Shown here: piece after piece, positions 48,500 through 64,000 of the stretch
How positions within the stretch are numbered: position 1 is the first letter of the stretch
Layout: every line of letters starts with the position of its first letter
Origin: Druceiella hillmani
Lineage: Eukaryota; Arthropoda; Insecta; Lepidoptera; Hepialidae
DNA: 64,000 nt
Assembly (NCBI GenBank): GCA_039881145.1
Contig: JAYKKI010000016.1
Location: 14,142,501 to 14,206,500, forward strand
Direction of reading: 5' to 3'
Made by a program: the position numbers and the translations under genes
The notes under the pieces: generated by a model
The model's input: only the letters and a program-made list of their open reading frames with translations
The model's database searches: none
Told to the model about the DNA's origin: nothing

Positions 48500-49600
48500 T
48501 ACAGTTAAAGGAATGTGTTTTATTAACGAGCGTAATACAAACAATTTGGCATGTCTTAGCATTTTGGCCTGTGGAGAGAAAACTATTTGGACGTGATATA
48601 TTATTAAATATAATATAGTTAAGCGTTTATTTCTAATATCATTCAATTTAAATTTAAATTTACTATTTTTATTACATTACAACTTCATCTCTTTCTTTAA
48701 TAAGCACCTTTACCTCTGATGTGTGCCTTGTGAATTATCTTATTATTCGTTCCTTCTATGTACATAATTAGTAAATCGTTATTTTTTATGATAAATCTTA
48801 ATAAATAAAAAGTAATTACTGCAAATATTTGATAATTTAAATAAAAATGAAGTTTATGAGAGCTGAGTCTCCAGTTTGGCCAATATGCACTGCTCCGCAT
48901 TTTATTCGAGAGTTGCTTTTTAATTACATATTTTTAATTAATTTTAAATCCTACCTTAATATTTTAAAAAATCTGAACATCTTGATAAATGTAGATCTAA
49001 TCCTTTAATTATATGCCATGTGGACACTCTACCTCTAACGTGTTCATTATTCGATTTTGTAATACAAAATTCCTATTACAAAATTTAATAATCTTATAGG
49101 AATTAATTTAATAAAATGTTCACTCAAGTAAGGGGTCAATAAATATCTGCTATATCTTTCGTTTCAGCTATATAATGCTTCTCAATAATTTCTAAATTTA
49201 TTTAAAAAAAAATTATTCACCATAAACTAGTTATTGCATAACAGAAAACAAAGGGTTAAATTTTGAAAATTCGGTTATAATGATACATTTTTCTCAACGA
49301 CAGTTATTTTGAGATAACTTATTAAAATTTCTTAAATAAATATGCATTTACAAGCATAACATGAATTGTGAAACAACATATGTTTCTCTTAAGCTTTAGA
49401 AAAAAATTAAAAGGTTAAACTGTCATCAGTTTTTGCAATAACTTTACACTAAAGCTGATAATTATGCAAAACAAAAATGTATTCACTTTGTATAATATAT
49501 ATATTGCAATCATAATTTTTCTGGACATTATTATGTAATGAAACACTTATTTCGAATGAGACGATGCATTTTACTGGAGATATACGCCGCAGTTACAAAT
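48500..49600. other. AT-rich stretch, no feature recognised
   Basis: Part of U4 between islands k and l. CACTCAAGTAAGGG at about 49,122 matches U2 at 20,881, confirming unit homology, but no coding or RNA feature was seen. Confidence 0.4.
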
Positions 49601-50526
49601 CTGACTTAATGCGCCTGCAACAAATCCCCAAAACTTTCATTTGAAACTCTACGAACTAAACAAAAGCTTTCAAAAGTTCTAAAGTGGTTTTAGAACGCAA
49701 GCAGTGAACATACTCGTACAACTTATGTAAACCAGATTAAGCAGTATACATTTAACAAAAGATTTGTGGATTTTAGGCAACAGTAAGTATAATAGTAAAG
49801 AACAGATACATTGTAAAATTTATTGACTTTCATTGTACTTTTGATTTGGCTTTCAAATAATCGAAGTTTAAAAGTTAGTGATGATAAATGCTTGCATTTA
49901 TAATTTCATTTTCATTGACGTCTATTTAAGGTATGTTACATGTTACAGTAAATTTATTTCTTTGTATAATTTATTTTTAGATAAAATTGATCTAATGTTT
50001 AAAAAGGAATCGGTTTTTCTAGAAAATTTTATTTTGGTGATAGGTTTACAGCCATTGCTTAAAGGAACTTTATAATGTGGATTCGCTAGTTGGAAGCTTT
50101 GTTTCATTAAAAATATATGAAAGATATTTTCATTAACGAATTTATATAAAAACAAATGGTATTTAATTTTCACTTATTATGTTATTAAATCGCGTCTGAA
50201 GAACAAATGAATAGTATTTATAATAAAAAGTACCCAAAATCAAATGGTGTTGAGAGAATGTCAAAATAAATACAATCTCAGTACACCTTTCGATAACACT
50301 AGGTGATCGTTGTAAATAAGGGTTATTGTGACTATCACTATATTGGGGTGTTAAATATCATATAATATTTTTCTGGGACTACGCATAGAAAATAGGCATA
50401 AGGATTATTATAATTGATTAAACTTTAATTCTTGTGGAAAACTTTTCAACAAAATAATTGGACCAATTTTAAGTAACCAACGAATGAGAAACGCCTTGAA
50501 AAGTATAAACTAATGAAAATACAAAG

Positions 50527-50578
<52 letters not shown>

Positions 50579-53500
50579 TGCTGTATTTCACTTGGCACTG
50601 ACCCAAAAAATGTCTCCGTTTATTTTACAAATTTATTAATGCACGGAAGATCCCTTTTATTGAAATCGGCACAGGCGTTTCCGGCGTTTAGTGAACATAA
50701 ATATTTTCATTTGTATCTACATACGTGCACATATGCATTGATACATATAGGTATATAAATTATATTCTTTCTCTCGACTTCACCGTAGATAGTTTTTTAA
50801 AATTTGATATGTACTATATATTTGCCTACTACCCGAGCCACCTCAGGCCAAAATAATCCTTCATATACTCGTATCTGTATATATGTACTTACTTTCCGAC
50901 TAATATTCTAGTTATAATATTTTTTTGCACATATTTAATTATCTACCTACATATGTGCTAAAGTTTAGGCCCCTCATGCATTTGTTTATATACGTACTTA
51001 TTCATCTACCTCCCTACTACTCTCAGTTATTTTATTCCGTACTAGTATATAATTATTTTGTTACTTTTTTGCTTAAGTCAAGATAAGTGAAACGTGCCAA
51101 ACTATATGAATTTACTCCTATTACTTCTTGACTAATATTTACAAACACCTTCTGGATTCTTCACTGTGCCTTGAATTTGTTAAGATGTGGATTTATGCTG
51201 TCCTTATTCATATCGAAACTTTAGATTTTCTTTTTAGATTATCATTAGACTTATATAAATTCTATCACAATAACTGTGCTGTTTATTGTTGAGAAGTTCT
51301 ATCCTAAACTTGAGGCTTACAAAATTAATTTAAAAACAACAGATCTCCATGTCTCACGATTTCAGTACATAGATACTAGTGAAAATACTAATTAAATAAC
51401 AGTAAATCTTCAAGTTCCTCGGCTTAGGTAAGCCAACAATATTATGATAGTTACAACTTTGTATTGAATAATGATGAAGTATACCTTGCAGCACCAGGAT
51501 TTACGGATCAAAGACAAAACCATCATAATATTGTATTGTCATGAGAATTGAGTGTCAGTAAGTTTCAAGAGAATCGGTTAAATTGAAGTAGTGAGAAAAT
51601 CGATAGCAAAAATTTGAATAAAAAAAAACATAGGGAACGTGAAGCTAAATAAAACCATTTAAAACTTGACTTTGTATATACCTATACAGTACTTATCTTC
51701 TTATTTGTTATTTTCTTGCTTCGTCAAGACTAGTCAAACTAATCCAGACTTGATGAGTTTAGGCCTCATCACTCAAGTACTTGTAACCTTCTTTTTGCTC
51801 TATAATTTTACCGTAAATTTCCTAAAGAGCACATTTATGTTAGCCCTAGACGTGTATTATTGAATCATCGTTAGATCTCTATCATTCAAACTCGGTCATG
51901 GCACCTGTGCTACTCAGTACTGAAGAACTCGATGATGTGTCTTTAATTTGCATAGTTAGATTATAACCACTGGGACTACACCTTTCATAGACCCTTTTCA
52001 TAATTTCATCGACGTTATATTTCATTGACATTATATTGATAATATGCACTTCGAAATAAAAAAGGATCATTCAAATTGATTGATAAATACAGGAGATGTG
52101 AAGTGAACGTAAATGAGAGGAAAGCTTGCTTAAAAAGAATGCATGATATAAAAACAATTCGTGGCGAGCAAATGCGAGAGTTACGACAGCGGCAAAAAAA
52201 GTGAAAAAACGACGCAAAGCGATTTTTGATTGATTGGGCATACAAAACCCAGCGACAGTCCTTATTATACTGATAAATGCAACTATTGGTTTAAATAGAT
52301 GGGTAATTAAATTACATATTGATACGAAACCGACCTTTTCACAAAAAATCTACGGCACGGACCCGAACTGCTTCTTTCGGTATATTTTCAAAATTGTTCT
52401 AAGTAGTGTCTTTTATTTTTCTTCAACACGATGACAAAATTCTTTGGTTTTCACTTGTATCTTATTTACTTATTTAAATAGGAAAAATTAAATACAAATT
52501 ACTAGATTATATCATTGCGCAGCTCCATAGAGGAACTTCCAAAATGTAGAATGTCTTTCCTTAGATTTTGAATAATTTTCTTACTAAATTTCGTCTAAAT
52601 TTGTATTTTTGTTAAGGAAGAGACGTGTTAAGGAAGGAAGAGTTTTATTTTTATTAATATTATAAATGCAAATGTTTAGATGGATGAATGCATGCTTCTT
52701 ACCCATGCTTCAATTGCATAAATTTCGATCAATATAAAATTTGGAAACAAAAGTATAAATATTTATATATATATAAAAGGATAAATTAATAACTTTTTAT
52801 TGCGAAATCTTGGACAGTTCTTGTGAGATGACATCAATATTTTACGACATTCCCGAGGTTCTTAATGAACATTACACTTGTTTTTTTGGCATTTTCATTA
52901 AGAATAAAACAAAAAAAAACACTTAATATATCTTAAAAGTATCCAAAACATAAAGTAAAATATTTCTTATAATTTGATACATATTAATTAATCACTTTGA
53001 ATTCAAGAATACAGGTTCGAATATAATTACCTTAAATATAACAAAATTTAAAAAGAAAATAATAATCAATTGGCAGTTTTGATTATATATTTGTGCATGC
53101 ATCACTCTAAGTATGTTTTCACACTTATTGTGAACCGATTGCGTGAACGGGCAAGAATATCGGAAAATATCATTTGTTTATTATAAAGTAAATATCATTT
53201 GTTTATTATAAGTTAAATCACATATTTGTCGCAGCGGCGCTCTAACACCGGTTTTTGGTCACTTGTTTTGAATATGGAATGTGAAAACCTGACAAGTCGT
53301 AGCTTGAGTGTGCGAATTTTTGTTTGATTGAATATATATGGACTGTCGCAATTACTGTGGCAGATATTATAAAGAACCATTTACTCAACAATGAACGTGT
53401 GTGATCGAGCAAAGTATTTTAAGGCAGCCTATAAACAAAGAGATGACAAACATAAAGCCCATATAAATACTATTTTTTACTCTCAAAACTGTTAGAGTAA

Positions 53501-56438
53501 ATAAAGTACAAAGGATTCCACACAACAGTGGCATGTTGGACATCGTACAGGATCACTGCATAAAATGACATGAGTTTAATGTTTTGAAAAAAAACTTGCT
53601 GACTTTTATAAAACTTGTTATGTCAATGAAAATTTGCTGGTATCAATTAACTAATTTGCTGGTATCAACTAAAACGGCGTAGAAAATAAAAGAAGTTGCA
53701 GAAATTAATCTTGTAAGATAGTTTTCGGGGATCTAATTTTTTACCTAATCGCCTCTTGTTTGTGACATTTTTGTATCATACATTTCAGCTTTGAAATTTC
53801 TTAATTAAATTATTTATTGAGTGGAGAATTCCCTAAATTTTATTTTTGAAGTTCTTTTTTAAGCTTTTTTCCTGTGAAAATATACTAATAGGAGATATAC
53901 ATAAAAAAATCGAAATACATTAAAAAAATCATTTTCTAATTCAGTTAACTCTTGTCCGTATTTCAAAGAGGCACTCAAGGTAATTGTATCTCTTTTAAGA
54001 AGTATGGTTTAGTTTTTGAAGTGAAATTGCTTATTATGCGGTAGCCTGTAATCAATTTTGGAAGGGCCGCAAAAGCAAACATATACGCCAGAAATGTGGT
54101 AATAGATCTAGTTTTTCGTATAAGATATTAATGATGAAACTTTTTAAATAGAATAAAGAAAACTAGGAACTTTGTTAATATTTCACATTTCATTTTAGAC
54201 ATATGTTTTCCACGCATAATACAAGAAAATAATTTACAATAACTACACTAAAAATTGAGAAGTTTTTTTCAATACTAATTTGTTTTTATAAATACCTTCT
54301 TAGCTAGGGAGAGGAAGAGTGGAATAAAATTGAAAATAAATTATTTAGTTGTCTGTAATTGTATTGACTTTTACGTAATATGTTGGTCATAGATTTGAAT
54401 TCTATGGTAGAAATGAACTTTGAGATGATTGCTATTCAAATATGTTATTCAAGCATGCCTCCAAAATATAACTGAGGATAGAAAAAAGTTGATTTTGTTA
54501 TCTAAAGGCGACATAAAGTTACAGAGACTTTTATTTAAAGGTTATTCATTGGAAAATACATTCACATGTTAATTCCCGATATTTAGATTAAAAGATACGG
54601 TTTATTTATTTATTTAATTACTTTTATGTATAGTACATATGGCGGACTTATTGCTACATGAGCAATCTCTTCCAGTCAACCATAACAATTTGTATTAAAA
54701 TTTAGTTGGTAGACTGTAAGAGATTTTACAATGAAAATTCTTCATAGCACATTAGATAAAAAAAAATACAACAGTAAATTAAAAAACAAAACAAAATATT
54801 GACATGAATCGGGATGGGAAAGATAGGAAAGGACAAGGACACAATGGAAAAGGTTTCAGGAGATGCAGGACTTTTTCACTCGATCTTTGAAAATGTTTAG
54901 AGAATTGGTTTTCCTGAGTCCAGTGATTTGGGCTGGTTTATAGTTGTTGATTATAAATAAATACATATTATCAGTATAGATTTTGGAAATGTTGTCACAA
55001 ATTTCGTAGTCAACAGCGACAAGTTAATGACTTTGTTTCGGAAATTTTGCCGAGAGACTGTAAAAGTATGAAATCATTACGTAACTATGTTAGCCAACGT
55101 CGTTGATGAAATAACATTTTATTAATTTCATATGTTTTTGCTTTCCCTTTTCTAAAATTAAATCTTTTATTATATTTTTGTTACACAGATATCACTTTCT
55201 TTAGATAAATAGTTTTGATTTAAACAGCTATTCATGAGTTCATAATTCATTTATGTTTTTCACAAAAGGGAGCGTTCATAATAACTTTCGTAGTTCTTAC
55301 TTATTACTGAGTATGATTTAATATTAAAATATTAGACTACTCGTAAACCGTATAAAAAATGAAAGAAAGACAAATGAACCAAAAGTGCATGACAGTAAAA
55401 CTTCAATAATTATGGACTTTGTTATTTAGAGCTTTTCTTATTTATATTCAGGTATATCGTTGACTCTAGTTATTAATACTTACATGCTCAAAAACTTTTA
55501 CTCATTTACGTAGTTATTATTATAATGGACACCGCCTCATACACCGCAAATTATTACTTATAAATTACTTTGCCTATGTGTGGGAAAATACACTCTGATC
55601 ACCTATGCTATTCTTGCCTCACTTATTTCGTTACTATTATTTTGCTGCCTTCTTTTCACTCCCAAAAATTTATATGTGAACATTTACTTACATGTTGTGC
55701 CTGCATACGTATCGGTGTTTATACAATTTATACTTTTATGCACGTTTAGATATTTTAGCCCAAAAATATACAGTGATATATACTTCTTATCAGTTTGTAC
55801 AGCCAGTTGTAATCTATTATATTACTTATATATTTTAGTTAGTATTATTTTAGTTAACTGTATGGAAATAATTGTAGTCCTACGTATGGAATTATTACAA
55901 TATCGACAACATACATTTAAATGTTAGGCAGTTTATTTAAAAATTAATAGTTTTATTACGTAATATCGCATATTGATATTACAAAATATTATATTTTTTT
56001 CATACTTAAAGTTGAAAGTCGAACATTTTGCTTGAAATATTTACATGTGAAAATTGTTTCACCCTAATCGCGAAGCCGTCTAATTTATGCTATTTCGACT
56101 TGGTTTTTCATATCTATAAATAGTATTGTATAGTTAAATATGTTATTTTTTTGTGTATAAAAACATATTTAGTTAAAGAAGAAGCTTTTTCGAGTAGTTT
56201 AAATTAATATGCTATTACCATACTCTATTAACAAATCTAAAAATATCGTTAGAGATATATGGACATTTGAAAAACTTAAAAATATTTTTTTAGTATTACA
56301 GATACTGATGAATGAAATAAACATTAAAATGAAAGGTATAAATACACACAAGCATATATGAATATGTAATTTAATCTATTTATTCATACATATAAATATG
56401 TATATGTATGGTTTTGTGTATATTATTGATATCAATAA

Positions 56439-56492
<54 letters not shown>

Positions 56493-59126
56493 TGCATGCT
56501 ATAACTGAATTATGACACAGATAACCAAGCAGCAAAACTCTCCAATACAACCCTATGGTTGAGGATATGAGGATATAAGAAATTCGGCAGGCAAAGCACG
56601 TAATAAGTTTAAGGATATTACTAATCTTTAGTACCGAATCTTATTTTGTACACTATTCCACATGTAACAGTTTTCGTCTTTATCTCGGAAAAGTTTCTGG
56701 ATATAGAGAAATATTATCTTTAAGTAATACTCAAGTGGTAATCAACATGTGTAGGATGTGATCATCAATACGTATAGAATGTTAAGCCAAATTAGTATTC
56801 AGCTCTCAAATTGGCCTTTCATGTTTTTTTCAGGAAAGTTTTCAAAATACGTATTGAGAGTTGATTTCAAATAAGGTAATTATTACGAAAGTTTAAATTT
56901 TCATAAATCTACCTAAATCAGCAAAATTTTTAATCATCAAGTGTAATTAGACCAAAAAAAGGATCAGTAAGCTGACACGTCATGATAATTTATTGAATTT
57001 CCCACCGTGTCCTCAAATATTAAAACTCGGTTATCGGTTATCGCGGTTAACAGAGCGTATGTCAAAACCAATACTTCACAAGCTTCTATTAAAACGACAA
57101 TGTCGTCTACTGATAGCATTCTAACAAAATTCTGTAAAGGGCGTTTTTATGTATACTTTATAATGAAATATTAGAATTAAAGAAAGAGTAGTAAATTAAA
57201 TTTTAAATTCTATGTTATAAGTAAGATAGAAACAAAATTTCAGATCATTTATAAGAGACATACTTGTTGCCACGACATTTAAAGAAGAGCAGTTTATTTC
57301 CGAAAAAAATTCAATGTAATATTTTGTTGCATTCAGAATAAGCAGTACAGAGCTATACATAAAATATAGTTGTTCTCAAACTAATTTCACTTTTATCAAT
57401 ACTGATTAACCTCCTTTTAGATAAAGTGATAAAGTATAATCACACATAGCTTGAGTAATACGAAGGACAATATATATATTTTATTTTATTTCTATAAATT
57501 AGTAGTTATTCAACGAATGAATTATAAGTAAATCTACATTTAAATATCGTGAGATAGTTCAGAGTGTATTGTCCACTCTGAACTATCTCACGATTTTAAA
57601 AGTTGGTATGAAATCAATCCAATTTATATCAATATTTACTCCAAATTATTACCAGCAGAGTATGGTAAGTCGGAAGTGGCAAGTTTATTAAGGCGCTAGC
57701 AATTGAAAGTTCGGGTACTTAAATGTTTAGGTTGTCTGAAACTTATTATAAAGGCTTACAGAGTCTTATTTATTAATAAAAGGAAAGGTCATTAAAAGGA
57801 AAATATAAATAGACTTACATTATATTATCTATAATGGAAGGCAGTTATTAAACAATAATTGCGATGTTAATTAATTTTATTTTAATTGATATATTTTATT
57901 AATTTTTGTTTGTCTTACTTATACCGATTTTATTTCCCAATTGGAAAGTACTCGACGCAGATAGCGATTAAAACAATAAAAGCAATTAGTATAATATCAG
58001 ATGGAAAGTTGTCACCCAAAGCTAATCCGGATTAAAAATATGAATTTTGAGATAATTTTTTAATGACAAACCTTTTAAGTGGATAGCAAACAATTTATCG
58101 TAAATTTCTTTTCAATACTAAGAGATCCGAAAACAGTTTTCCTTCTTTGAGAATTTTTTAAATAATTTGAATGACGAAATTTAATGGAGTAAGTTAGATC
58201 CTACCAATATAAAATATAATTTTTTTCTTAGTGTATTTCTATTATTTTTATTGGAGTTACGAGTATTATTAAAATTACCAATATTCCTAAAACTGTGGTA
58301 GGTTATGCAGGGAAATAGTTTATCATGCACATGTATGAAATAATGAAACTAGTAAAATAAGGGATCAACACGCCCATACTAATGTGTGAAATAAATTCTT
58401 TGATTGTCATTAGAAAATATTAAAACCATTTGCCGGTATCTTCAGAAAAGAGTAAAGTTAATAAAAATAGTTTATATTATATCCGCTCGATAACCTTAAA
58501 AGGTTTAAAAAAAGATTTACTTAAAAAGCTTAAAATGTATCTCTATGTACATTAGTAACCAAAGAGATATTCGATTTTTTGTTTTTAGAAAATTTCACTA
58601 AATTTTTTTAAATATCTTTAGTTTTCTATAACTACATTTCATTTTCTATACATGTGCTGTCATAAAAAGTTATAAATATAATATGTGTTCCTGTAATGTA
58701 TCCTGTAATGAATTTTGAAGGCAATAAAATAATCTCGCAGATTTTGTTTTTCATTACCAACCAGTGGTGCAGTGTGAGAAATATATCTTTCATTGGTCAT
58801 TAAATTCAAAGTACCGTCAAAATTGAAATGGAATATTTTATAAAACTTAGTCAACATAAAAGTATTGACTAACCCCGTGATGGAATTCAGGTATTGTCCA
58901 TGTCAAAATTTTAAATGTAATTTTAAACAAAAATCGAATAAATTAATATGATGATTAGTACATTTTGTTCATGATAGTTATTTATATCATAAAAAACCTG
59001 TTAAGCACGGGTAGAACATGCACTACAAAAATTCCGTACACATATAGGCACTTATAAACGTTTAAAGGTATACAGTATTCCTGTTAGACTATTTATAAAT
59101 ACTAGTCATGCACAACATAATTTGTA

Positions 59127-59233
<107 letters not shown>

Positions 59234-62200
59234 AAATTTAAACTAAAAATATGACTTGATGAATTTTTTTAGTCACATTTTTTTTAGTTACATTGTTTTA
59301 TAATTTTACCAGCACATTTTATAATTCATTTTTGATAAATATGCAAAATCGACTTTTAACGAATTCTATTTAATCTGAATCGGCCGTAGATCACAAATTC
59401 TGTCATTTTCTAACGAAATAGACAGATTGCTACTGAACTTAAATTAAAAACTTTGTTCAATTTTTCTTTTCTTTAATTGAAGAATTTTCTGAGCATCAAA
59501 CTACCCACGTTGGTAAGATTTCCGTATAATCGAAAAAAGTGGGGCTGGAAAAAAATAATGTCATACATAAACACGCATGTAAAAAGTTAAAAAACGTACT
59601 TTTCGTATTTTTTTAACTATAAATAATAGTTAACATGTATTGTATCTTGTTAATGTGTGTAAGTTCAATATTGGTTTGTGGTTTCAACAGCTACTATCTT
59701 CAGCTGGGTATATTTGAAAATCGTAATCGCTATAACATCAGCTACTTCTCGCCTGCTAAATTAAGTCTGTAACGTTACATTCAGAATTAATATTATAAAT
59801 ATTATGCTCCCAGTTGTCAATCGAAAAAAAACTTTGAATAAAATTAGATCTGAATAAAGTATTAAAGTCTGTATCTTTGATCAGATTTATATCAAACCCT
59901 GACATTTGAACTGCGTCCAAGTATTATAGTCATATTACTATCCTTAATTTTCTTTAATATGAGTATATTTATCATACTCATATTAAAGAAAATTAAGGAT
60001 AGTATGCTATTACTCTGTCTTGATTTTTTTAGTTGTGAAGAAAACGCCCAATTTTTTTAACGATCCGAGAAGTCTTTTTCAAACGACCGATAAGCAGCCC
60101 TGCCCAAACTACCAATATATAGTACCCATTACTTATTAGTTTATCAATAATTTTCTTCCCAATTTTACACAAAGCTTTGGAGCTTACTTGTGATTCAAAG
60201 ACTTTTTTACCTTTAGAAATAAACTAGAATTAACTAATGTATTTTTCCCTGTGTATTTTTAAACTTAAAGTGGATTAACTAGTCAATATAATGTATAAAA
60301 AAGTACCGTTAAAAAGCGAGACTAGGCCACTTGAAATCGATAGGCATTGCCTAAAGAAAAGTCGCATACTCAAGATGGATGGTGAGATTGGTCTTTGACC
60401 CGCAGGCGATATATAAAGGCAGAATCAAATAGTTTTCACCGAAATAATGCGTTTCCTGTAAGGCTTCTATCGATATAGTAAATATATTTACGGTATGTTG
60501 TTGAAGGGAATTATGTTCGATCCTTCTGAGGTTCTTTTTTTTTCTCTTGCTGTAGTTTTAGAGGGTTATTTCAAACCTCTTTTTTTAATCATTTTGGTTT
60601 TTTATATTTTCTTACATAAAAATAGGATCGTTACAAAATAAATTATGGTAATTTATAATATATTACCCTATGTATAATTTTTAATGTGGGGCTGACGAAA
60701 TGATAATTATTCAAATAAAAGGCACGGTTACGTAACACAACATGTAATAGGTTGTAAAGGCAAGTCTGCATTTACAATGATATGATTTTGTGATTTCATT
60801 AAAATATTATTGTTTTTTTGTTATTTAGTTTATTTTTGTTTTATGTTGTTGTTACGCTTATTTTTGTAATGTTTTCTTGTCTTACTTTTCTAGTTTCATT
60901 TTGCTTATGTGTACCTATTTATTTTACTTTGATGTTGTACGTAATTTTTGTTAGAAATATTTTTCTTAAATAAAATATAAATATCTAAATTTTTTTCATA
61001 TGTTTGTACATAAAGCACGAATTGTTATAGGACCGAGCAACCTGTGCAATGCCCGACCTTCAAGATGTGTGTGCAGTTTAAACAATTTTTGAACGAGAGG
61101 GTTATCATCAGTTTTTCTGGAAAAGTTATTATAAGCATGGCGTTTGGCTTATAGAGAAATAATTACATAATCATTTCAGAAATTTTTTTTAAATAATTAT
61201 TTAGACAAAATTGTTGGCTATACAAGCTTTAAAATTTTACTTGAAAACACTTTGTGACTTTTTTATTATTCAATACTAATCAGTTTTTTTATTTTTTCGT
61301 TATACCACCTGAAAGCACGAGCACGTGTGTACGCACAAACGCGCACACAGGTGTACATACGCACGCACGCAGCATATATTAATAAAATTTCTTTAGATAG
61401 AGGTTCTATTTGTAATAACAATGAAAAGATTTTGCATACTATAAATTGTATAACCAAATAATGCCAGACGTATGGAAAAGATATCGTTTATCTATTTTGG
61501 ACACGTCCATCTTTAGGAGAATACCTCAACTTCCTTTTTTTGCCTTTCGACATGCACGTATGAAATAAAAAAAGGATTAATTTTTATTTTACTTTAGTTA
61601 ATTTAATGGAATGATGTTGTTTTGAAGGTGGTATTGAAAGTATAAGTTGGTGTCAATACGGTTTTAATAGTAAAATTAAAAGTGAGAAAAATAGGGATTA
61701 CAAAACTATATATATGTGTTATGGAAAACTGTTCATAAGTTTCTTATAAAAGACGTGATGACGTGAAATAGATTTGAGATTTTCGTTATCTTCAGTAATT
61801 TATGTTTTTTTATGAATATCTAAATTATTTATCGTTATCTACTTTATTAATAAGAATAACGGTCATAACCACAGTGCACGAAATTAGATTTGGACACAAG
61901 TTTTTTATTAACGTCAATCAATTGGCCAAATCAAAAATTTTACACAAAGCTGTTGCAATTAATCATCTCTCTTCATCTAATAACAATTTTCAAAATGAAT
62001 TGCAAATTTATTTTGAAAATTGTCTTCTGCTCATATGAAATATAAGTTATTCATGACTTTGTTTTTGTAAAAGAAGACGAGAACGAGTGTCAAAATGAAG
62101 AAAAGTTATTAATCAAAGAAATTTGTCGTTTTTCGTATCAGGTTATTGCATTTCAACGTATTATATTGAAATTTTCATAATGAAATAATGTGATTCCTTG

Positions 62201-64000
62201 CTACTTAGGTATTTATTGGATGGATCCTAATTATTGATCAGAAACAATGCTTTCAAAAATATGGTGGTATTGAGGTTACAAAATAAATATAAATATACAA
62301 AACGTGAAATTAAAAACAAAAAAGAATATAATTTTGGAAGTGTGTGACGACAGGTCATGATGTAAATAAATAGTTTTAAAAATAATCCAAAAGAACAGTT
62401 CAAAATTCACAAATTTTGAATAAGTCTGCTTAAAACCTAATTTACCATATTATGCATTTAGAAAACCTATTGTCTGAAAAATGATCAAATTTTATTACAA
62501 TGGTTAATTGAAATCCTAAAAATGATATAAATAGCAAACATTTCCATTTGACACCACATAATGATTTCACCAATTACTTGCAATTCAATATTTCACTTCT
62601 CCAAACAATATTAGGAATGTTGTTGCAACTTAATAACCAATTACAAAAGAACTGCAGTCTGATATCTTCGGTTACATTTCTCCTAATTGTTTAAATAGTT
62701 CCTTAGTATATTTCTTAAGATCTGTTGCATATTTATATTATATTTGCAAGCGTATCTAGATTGAAGTCTAACTTTAGCAAATAATTTATTTTATTATTCC
62801 ATAGGAGGCAAAATTTATCTAGTGAATTTTTTAAACTTATCTCTTTGTAGATATAATTCCACATTTCTTAGTTTATTGTGTAGTTTTTGAAGAGGTTGTG
62901 AGTTGTAACATTTATTGAGCGTTGGGATAGCGGCCTATTTTTCTCCACAGCTGCACATAATTTTTTCCTAATATACCTATCATTGAGTTATTACCCATAA
63001 TTTCCGCGCTGTGCTAGCGTGTTGGCGATTGCAGTGCGTTGCTTCTCAGCTCACAGTATAAGGAATGCTGTCCATCACTGCTCTGTGAACGTGTAGCTAC
63101 GTAATTACAAAAATTACTCCAACCCTAATCCAACTAAGCGGACGAAAATCGAATTTGAAAACCTGCTGTGAACAGTCACTCACCAGGGTGACAACACGTA
63201 ACATCCTGAAATTATTAATGTGTTAACCGCTCAATACAAAAATATATATTTTAATACTATAACTTTATTGCCTTCATCGCTTAGAGATTGGGACCAGGAT
63301 TTTTGATAAATGTGAGTAACATACGGAATGTGACAACTGTTTTCAGTTATATTATCAAGTATTCTATACCAACCGACAGTTGGATTCATAGATTTTCTAA
63401 TAACATACGGAATGTGACAACTGTTTTCAGTTATATTATCAAGTATTCTATACCAACCGACAGTTGGATTCATAGATTTTCTAATAACTTACCTCATTAA
63501 TACAGTAAATTTAGTAGTTTTCGAGTCGAAATGCGTTAAAAATTATTGTTCAATTATTTTTCAAACAATATATTATACGTTATAGGTACCTCTAAAAGAT
63601 AAGCAGTACTATAATTTTGTATAAAAAATAATTTTATAATTTCGGTAACATCAGTGGCTTAAGAATTATTCAGCTTTGGAATTTTTGTAAAGTTTTTAGG
63701 TTCAATCCCCACAGATCACACCAATTTTATTAAATACTCAAGACATGATTCCTAAATGTATTATTGAAAAAAATTAATTAACTTTTTCATGCGGAACCTA
63801 TATTTATATAAATTTATTTAAGTACGTGACGTATAACTCTGTAATTTTTGTAAAATTGTTTAAGACACATGTCTTAATTTGTTTTGAACCATTACACATA
63901 ATTGAGAGAAATTATACAAATAACATTGCTTGAAAATATCGCATATTACCTGAATTGGAATATTTTTTAATTAAAAAAAATACGTAATATTAAAAAAAAT

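Overview
The window is very AT-rich, with long stretches of intron-like sequence, many (TA)n and (CA/TG)n microsatellites, and degraded Tc1, mariner, hAT-like, Ty1/copia, Ty3/gypsy and non-LTR elements. This suggests an arthropod nuclear genome, most likely an insect. The species cannot be named from sequence alone. I found no rRNA, tRNA, prokaryotic operon or CRISPR array, and no complete conserved protein-coding gene.

The main result is the layout. Comparing the window with itself by eye shows a decayed head-to-tail array of about five copies of one large unit, ancestrally about 20 kb, all in the same direction. U1 is about 1-10,450 and has lost its promoter and most of its second half. U2 is about 10,450-25,080. 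U3 is about 26,880-37,100. U4 is about 39,950-59,330 and has the fullest second half but no head. U5 runs from about 59,340 past the window end. Colinear anchors recur in order: the AAAGTGGGTTAA block (1,235; 11,669; 27,272; 60,267), a TATA block (11,836; 27,462; 60,410), and short islands I call f, g, h, i, j, k, n, q and o. Most of the sequence between islands has drifted strongly.

The TATA block is a GC-richer stretch of about 200 bp around TATATAAA. It is almost identical in U2 and U3 and recognisable in U5, while its flanks are diverged. Downstream islands keep the same plus-strand reading frame in different copies, with many third-codon-position differences: PYK..C.TNLLQ (f), IP.DY..A (g), Q(T)xQEIYKFF (h), KDLCRD (j), KSMxSLRxY (n) and YVNIYLHVV (q). 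The simplest reading is a tandemly duplicated, plus-strand, intron-rich gene family of unknown identity, now mostly pseudogenes. Island q is hydrophobic with several possible membrane spans, so a membrane receptor is possible, but I see no diagnostic motif.

Later changes include a 2.3-kb inversion in U2 with perfect 74-bp inverted duplications at its ends, a copia remnant at the U2/U3 junction, a gypsy integrase plus 3' LTR in U3, an hAT-like insertion splitting island f in U4, four copies of a roughly 270-bp foldback element with 9-12 bp target duplications, two mariner remnants near 46-47 kb, and several near-perfect hairpins that look like local inverted duplications made in place.
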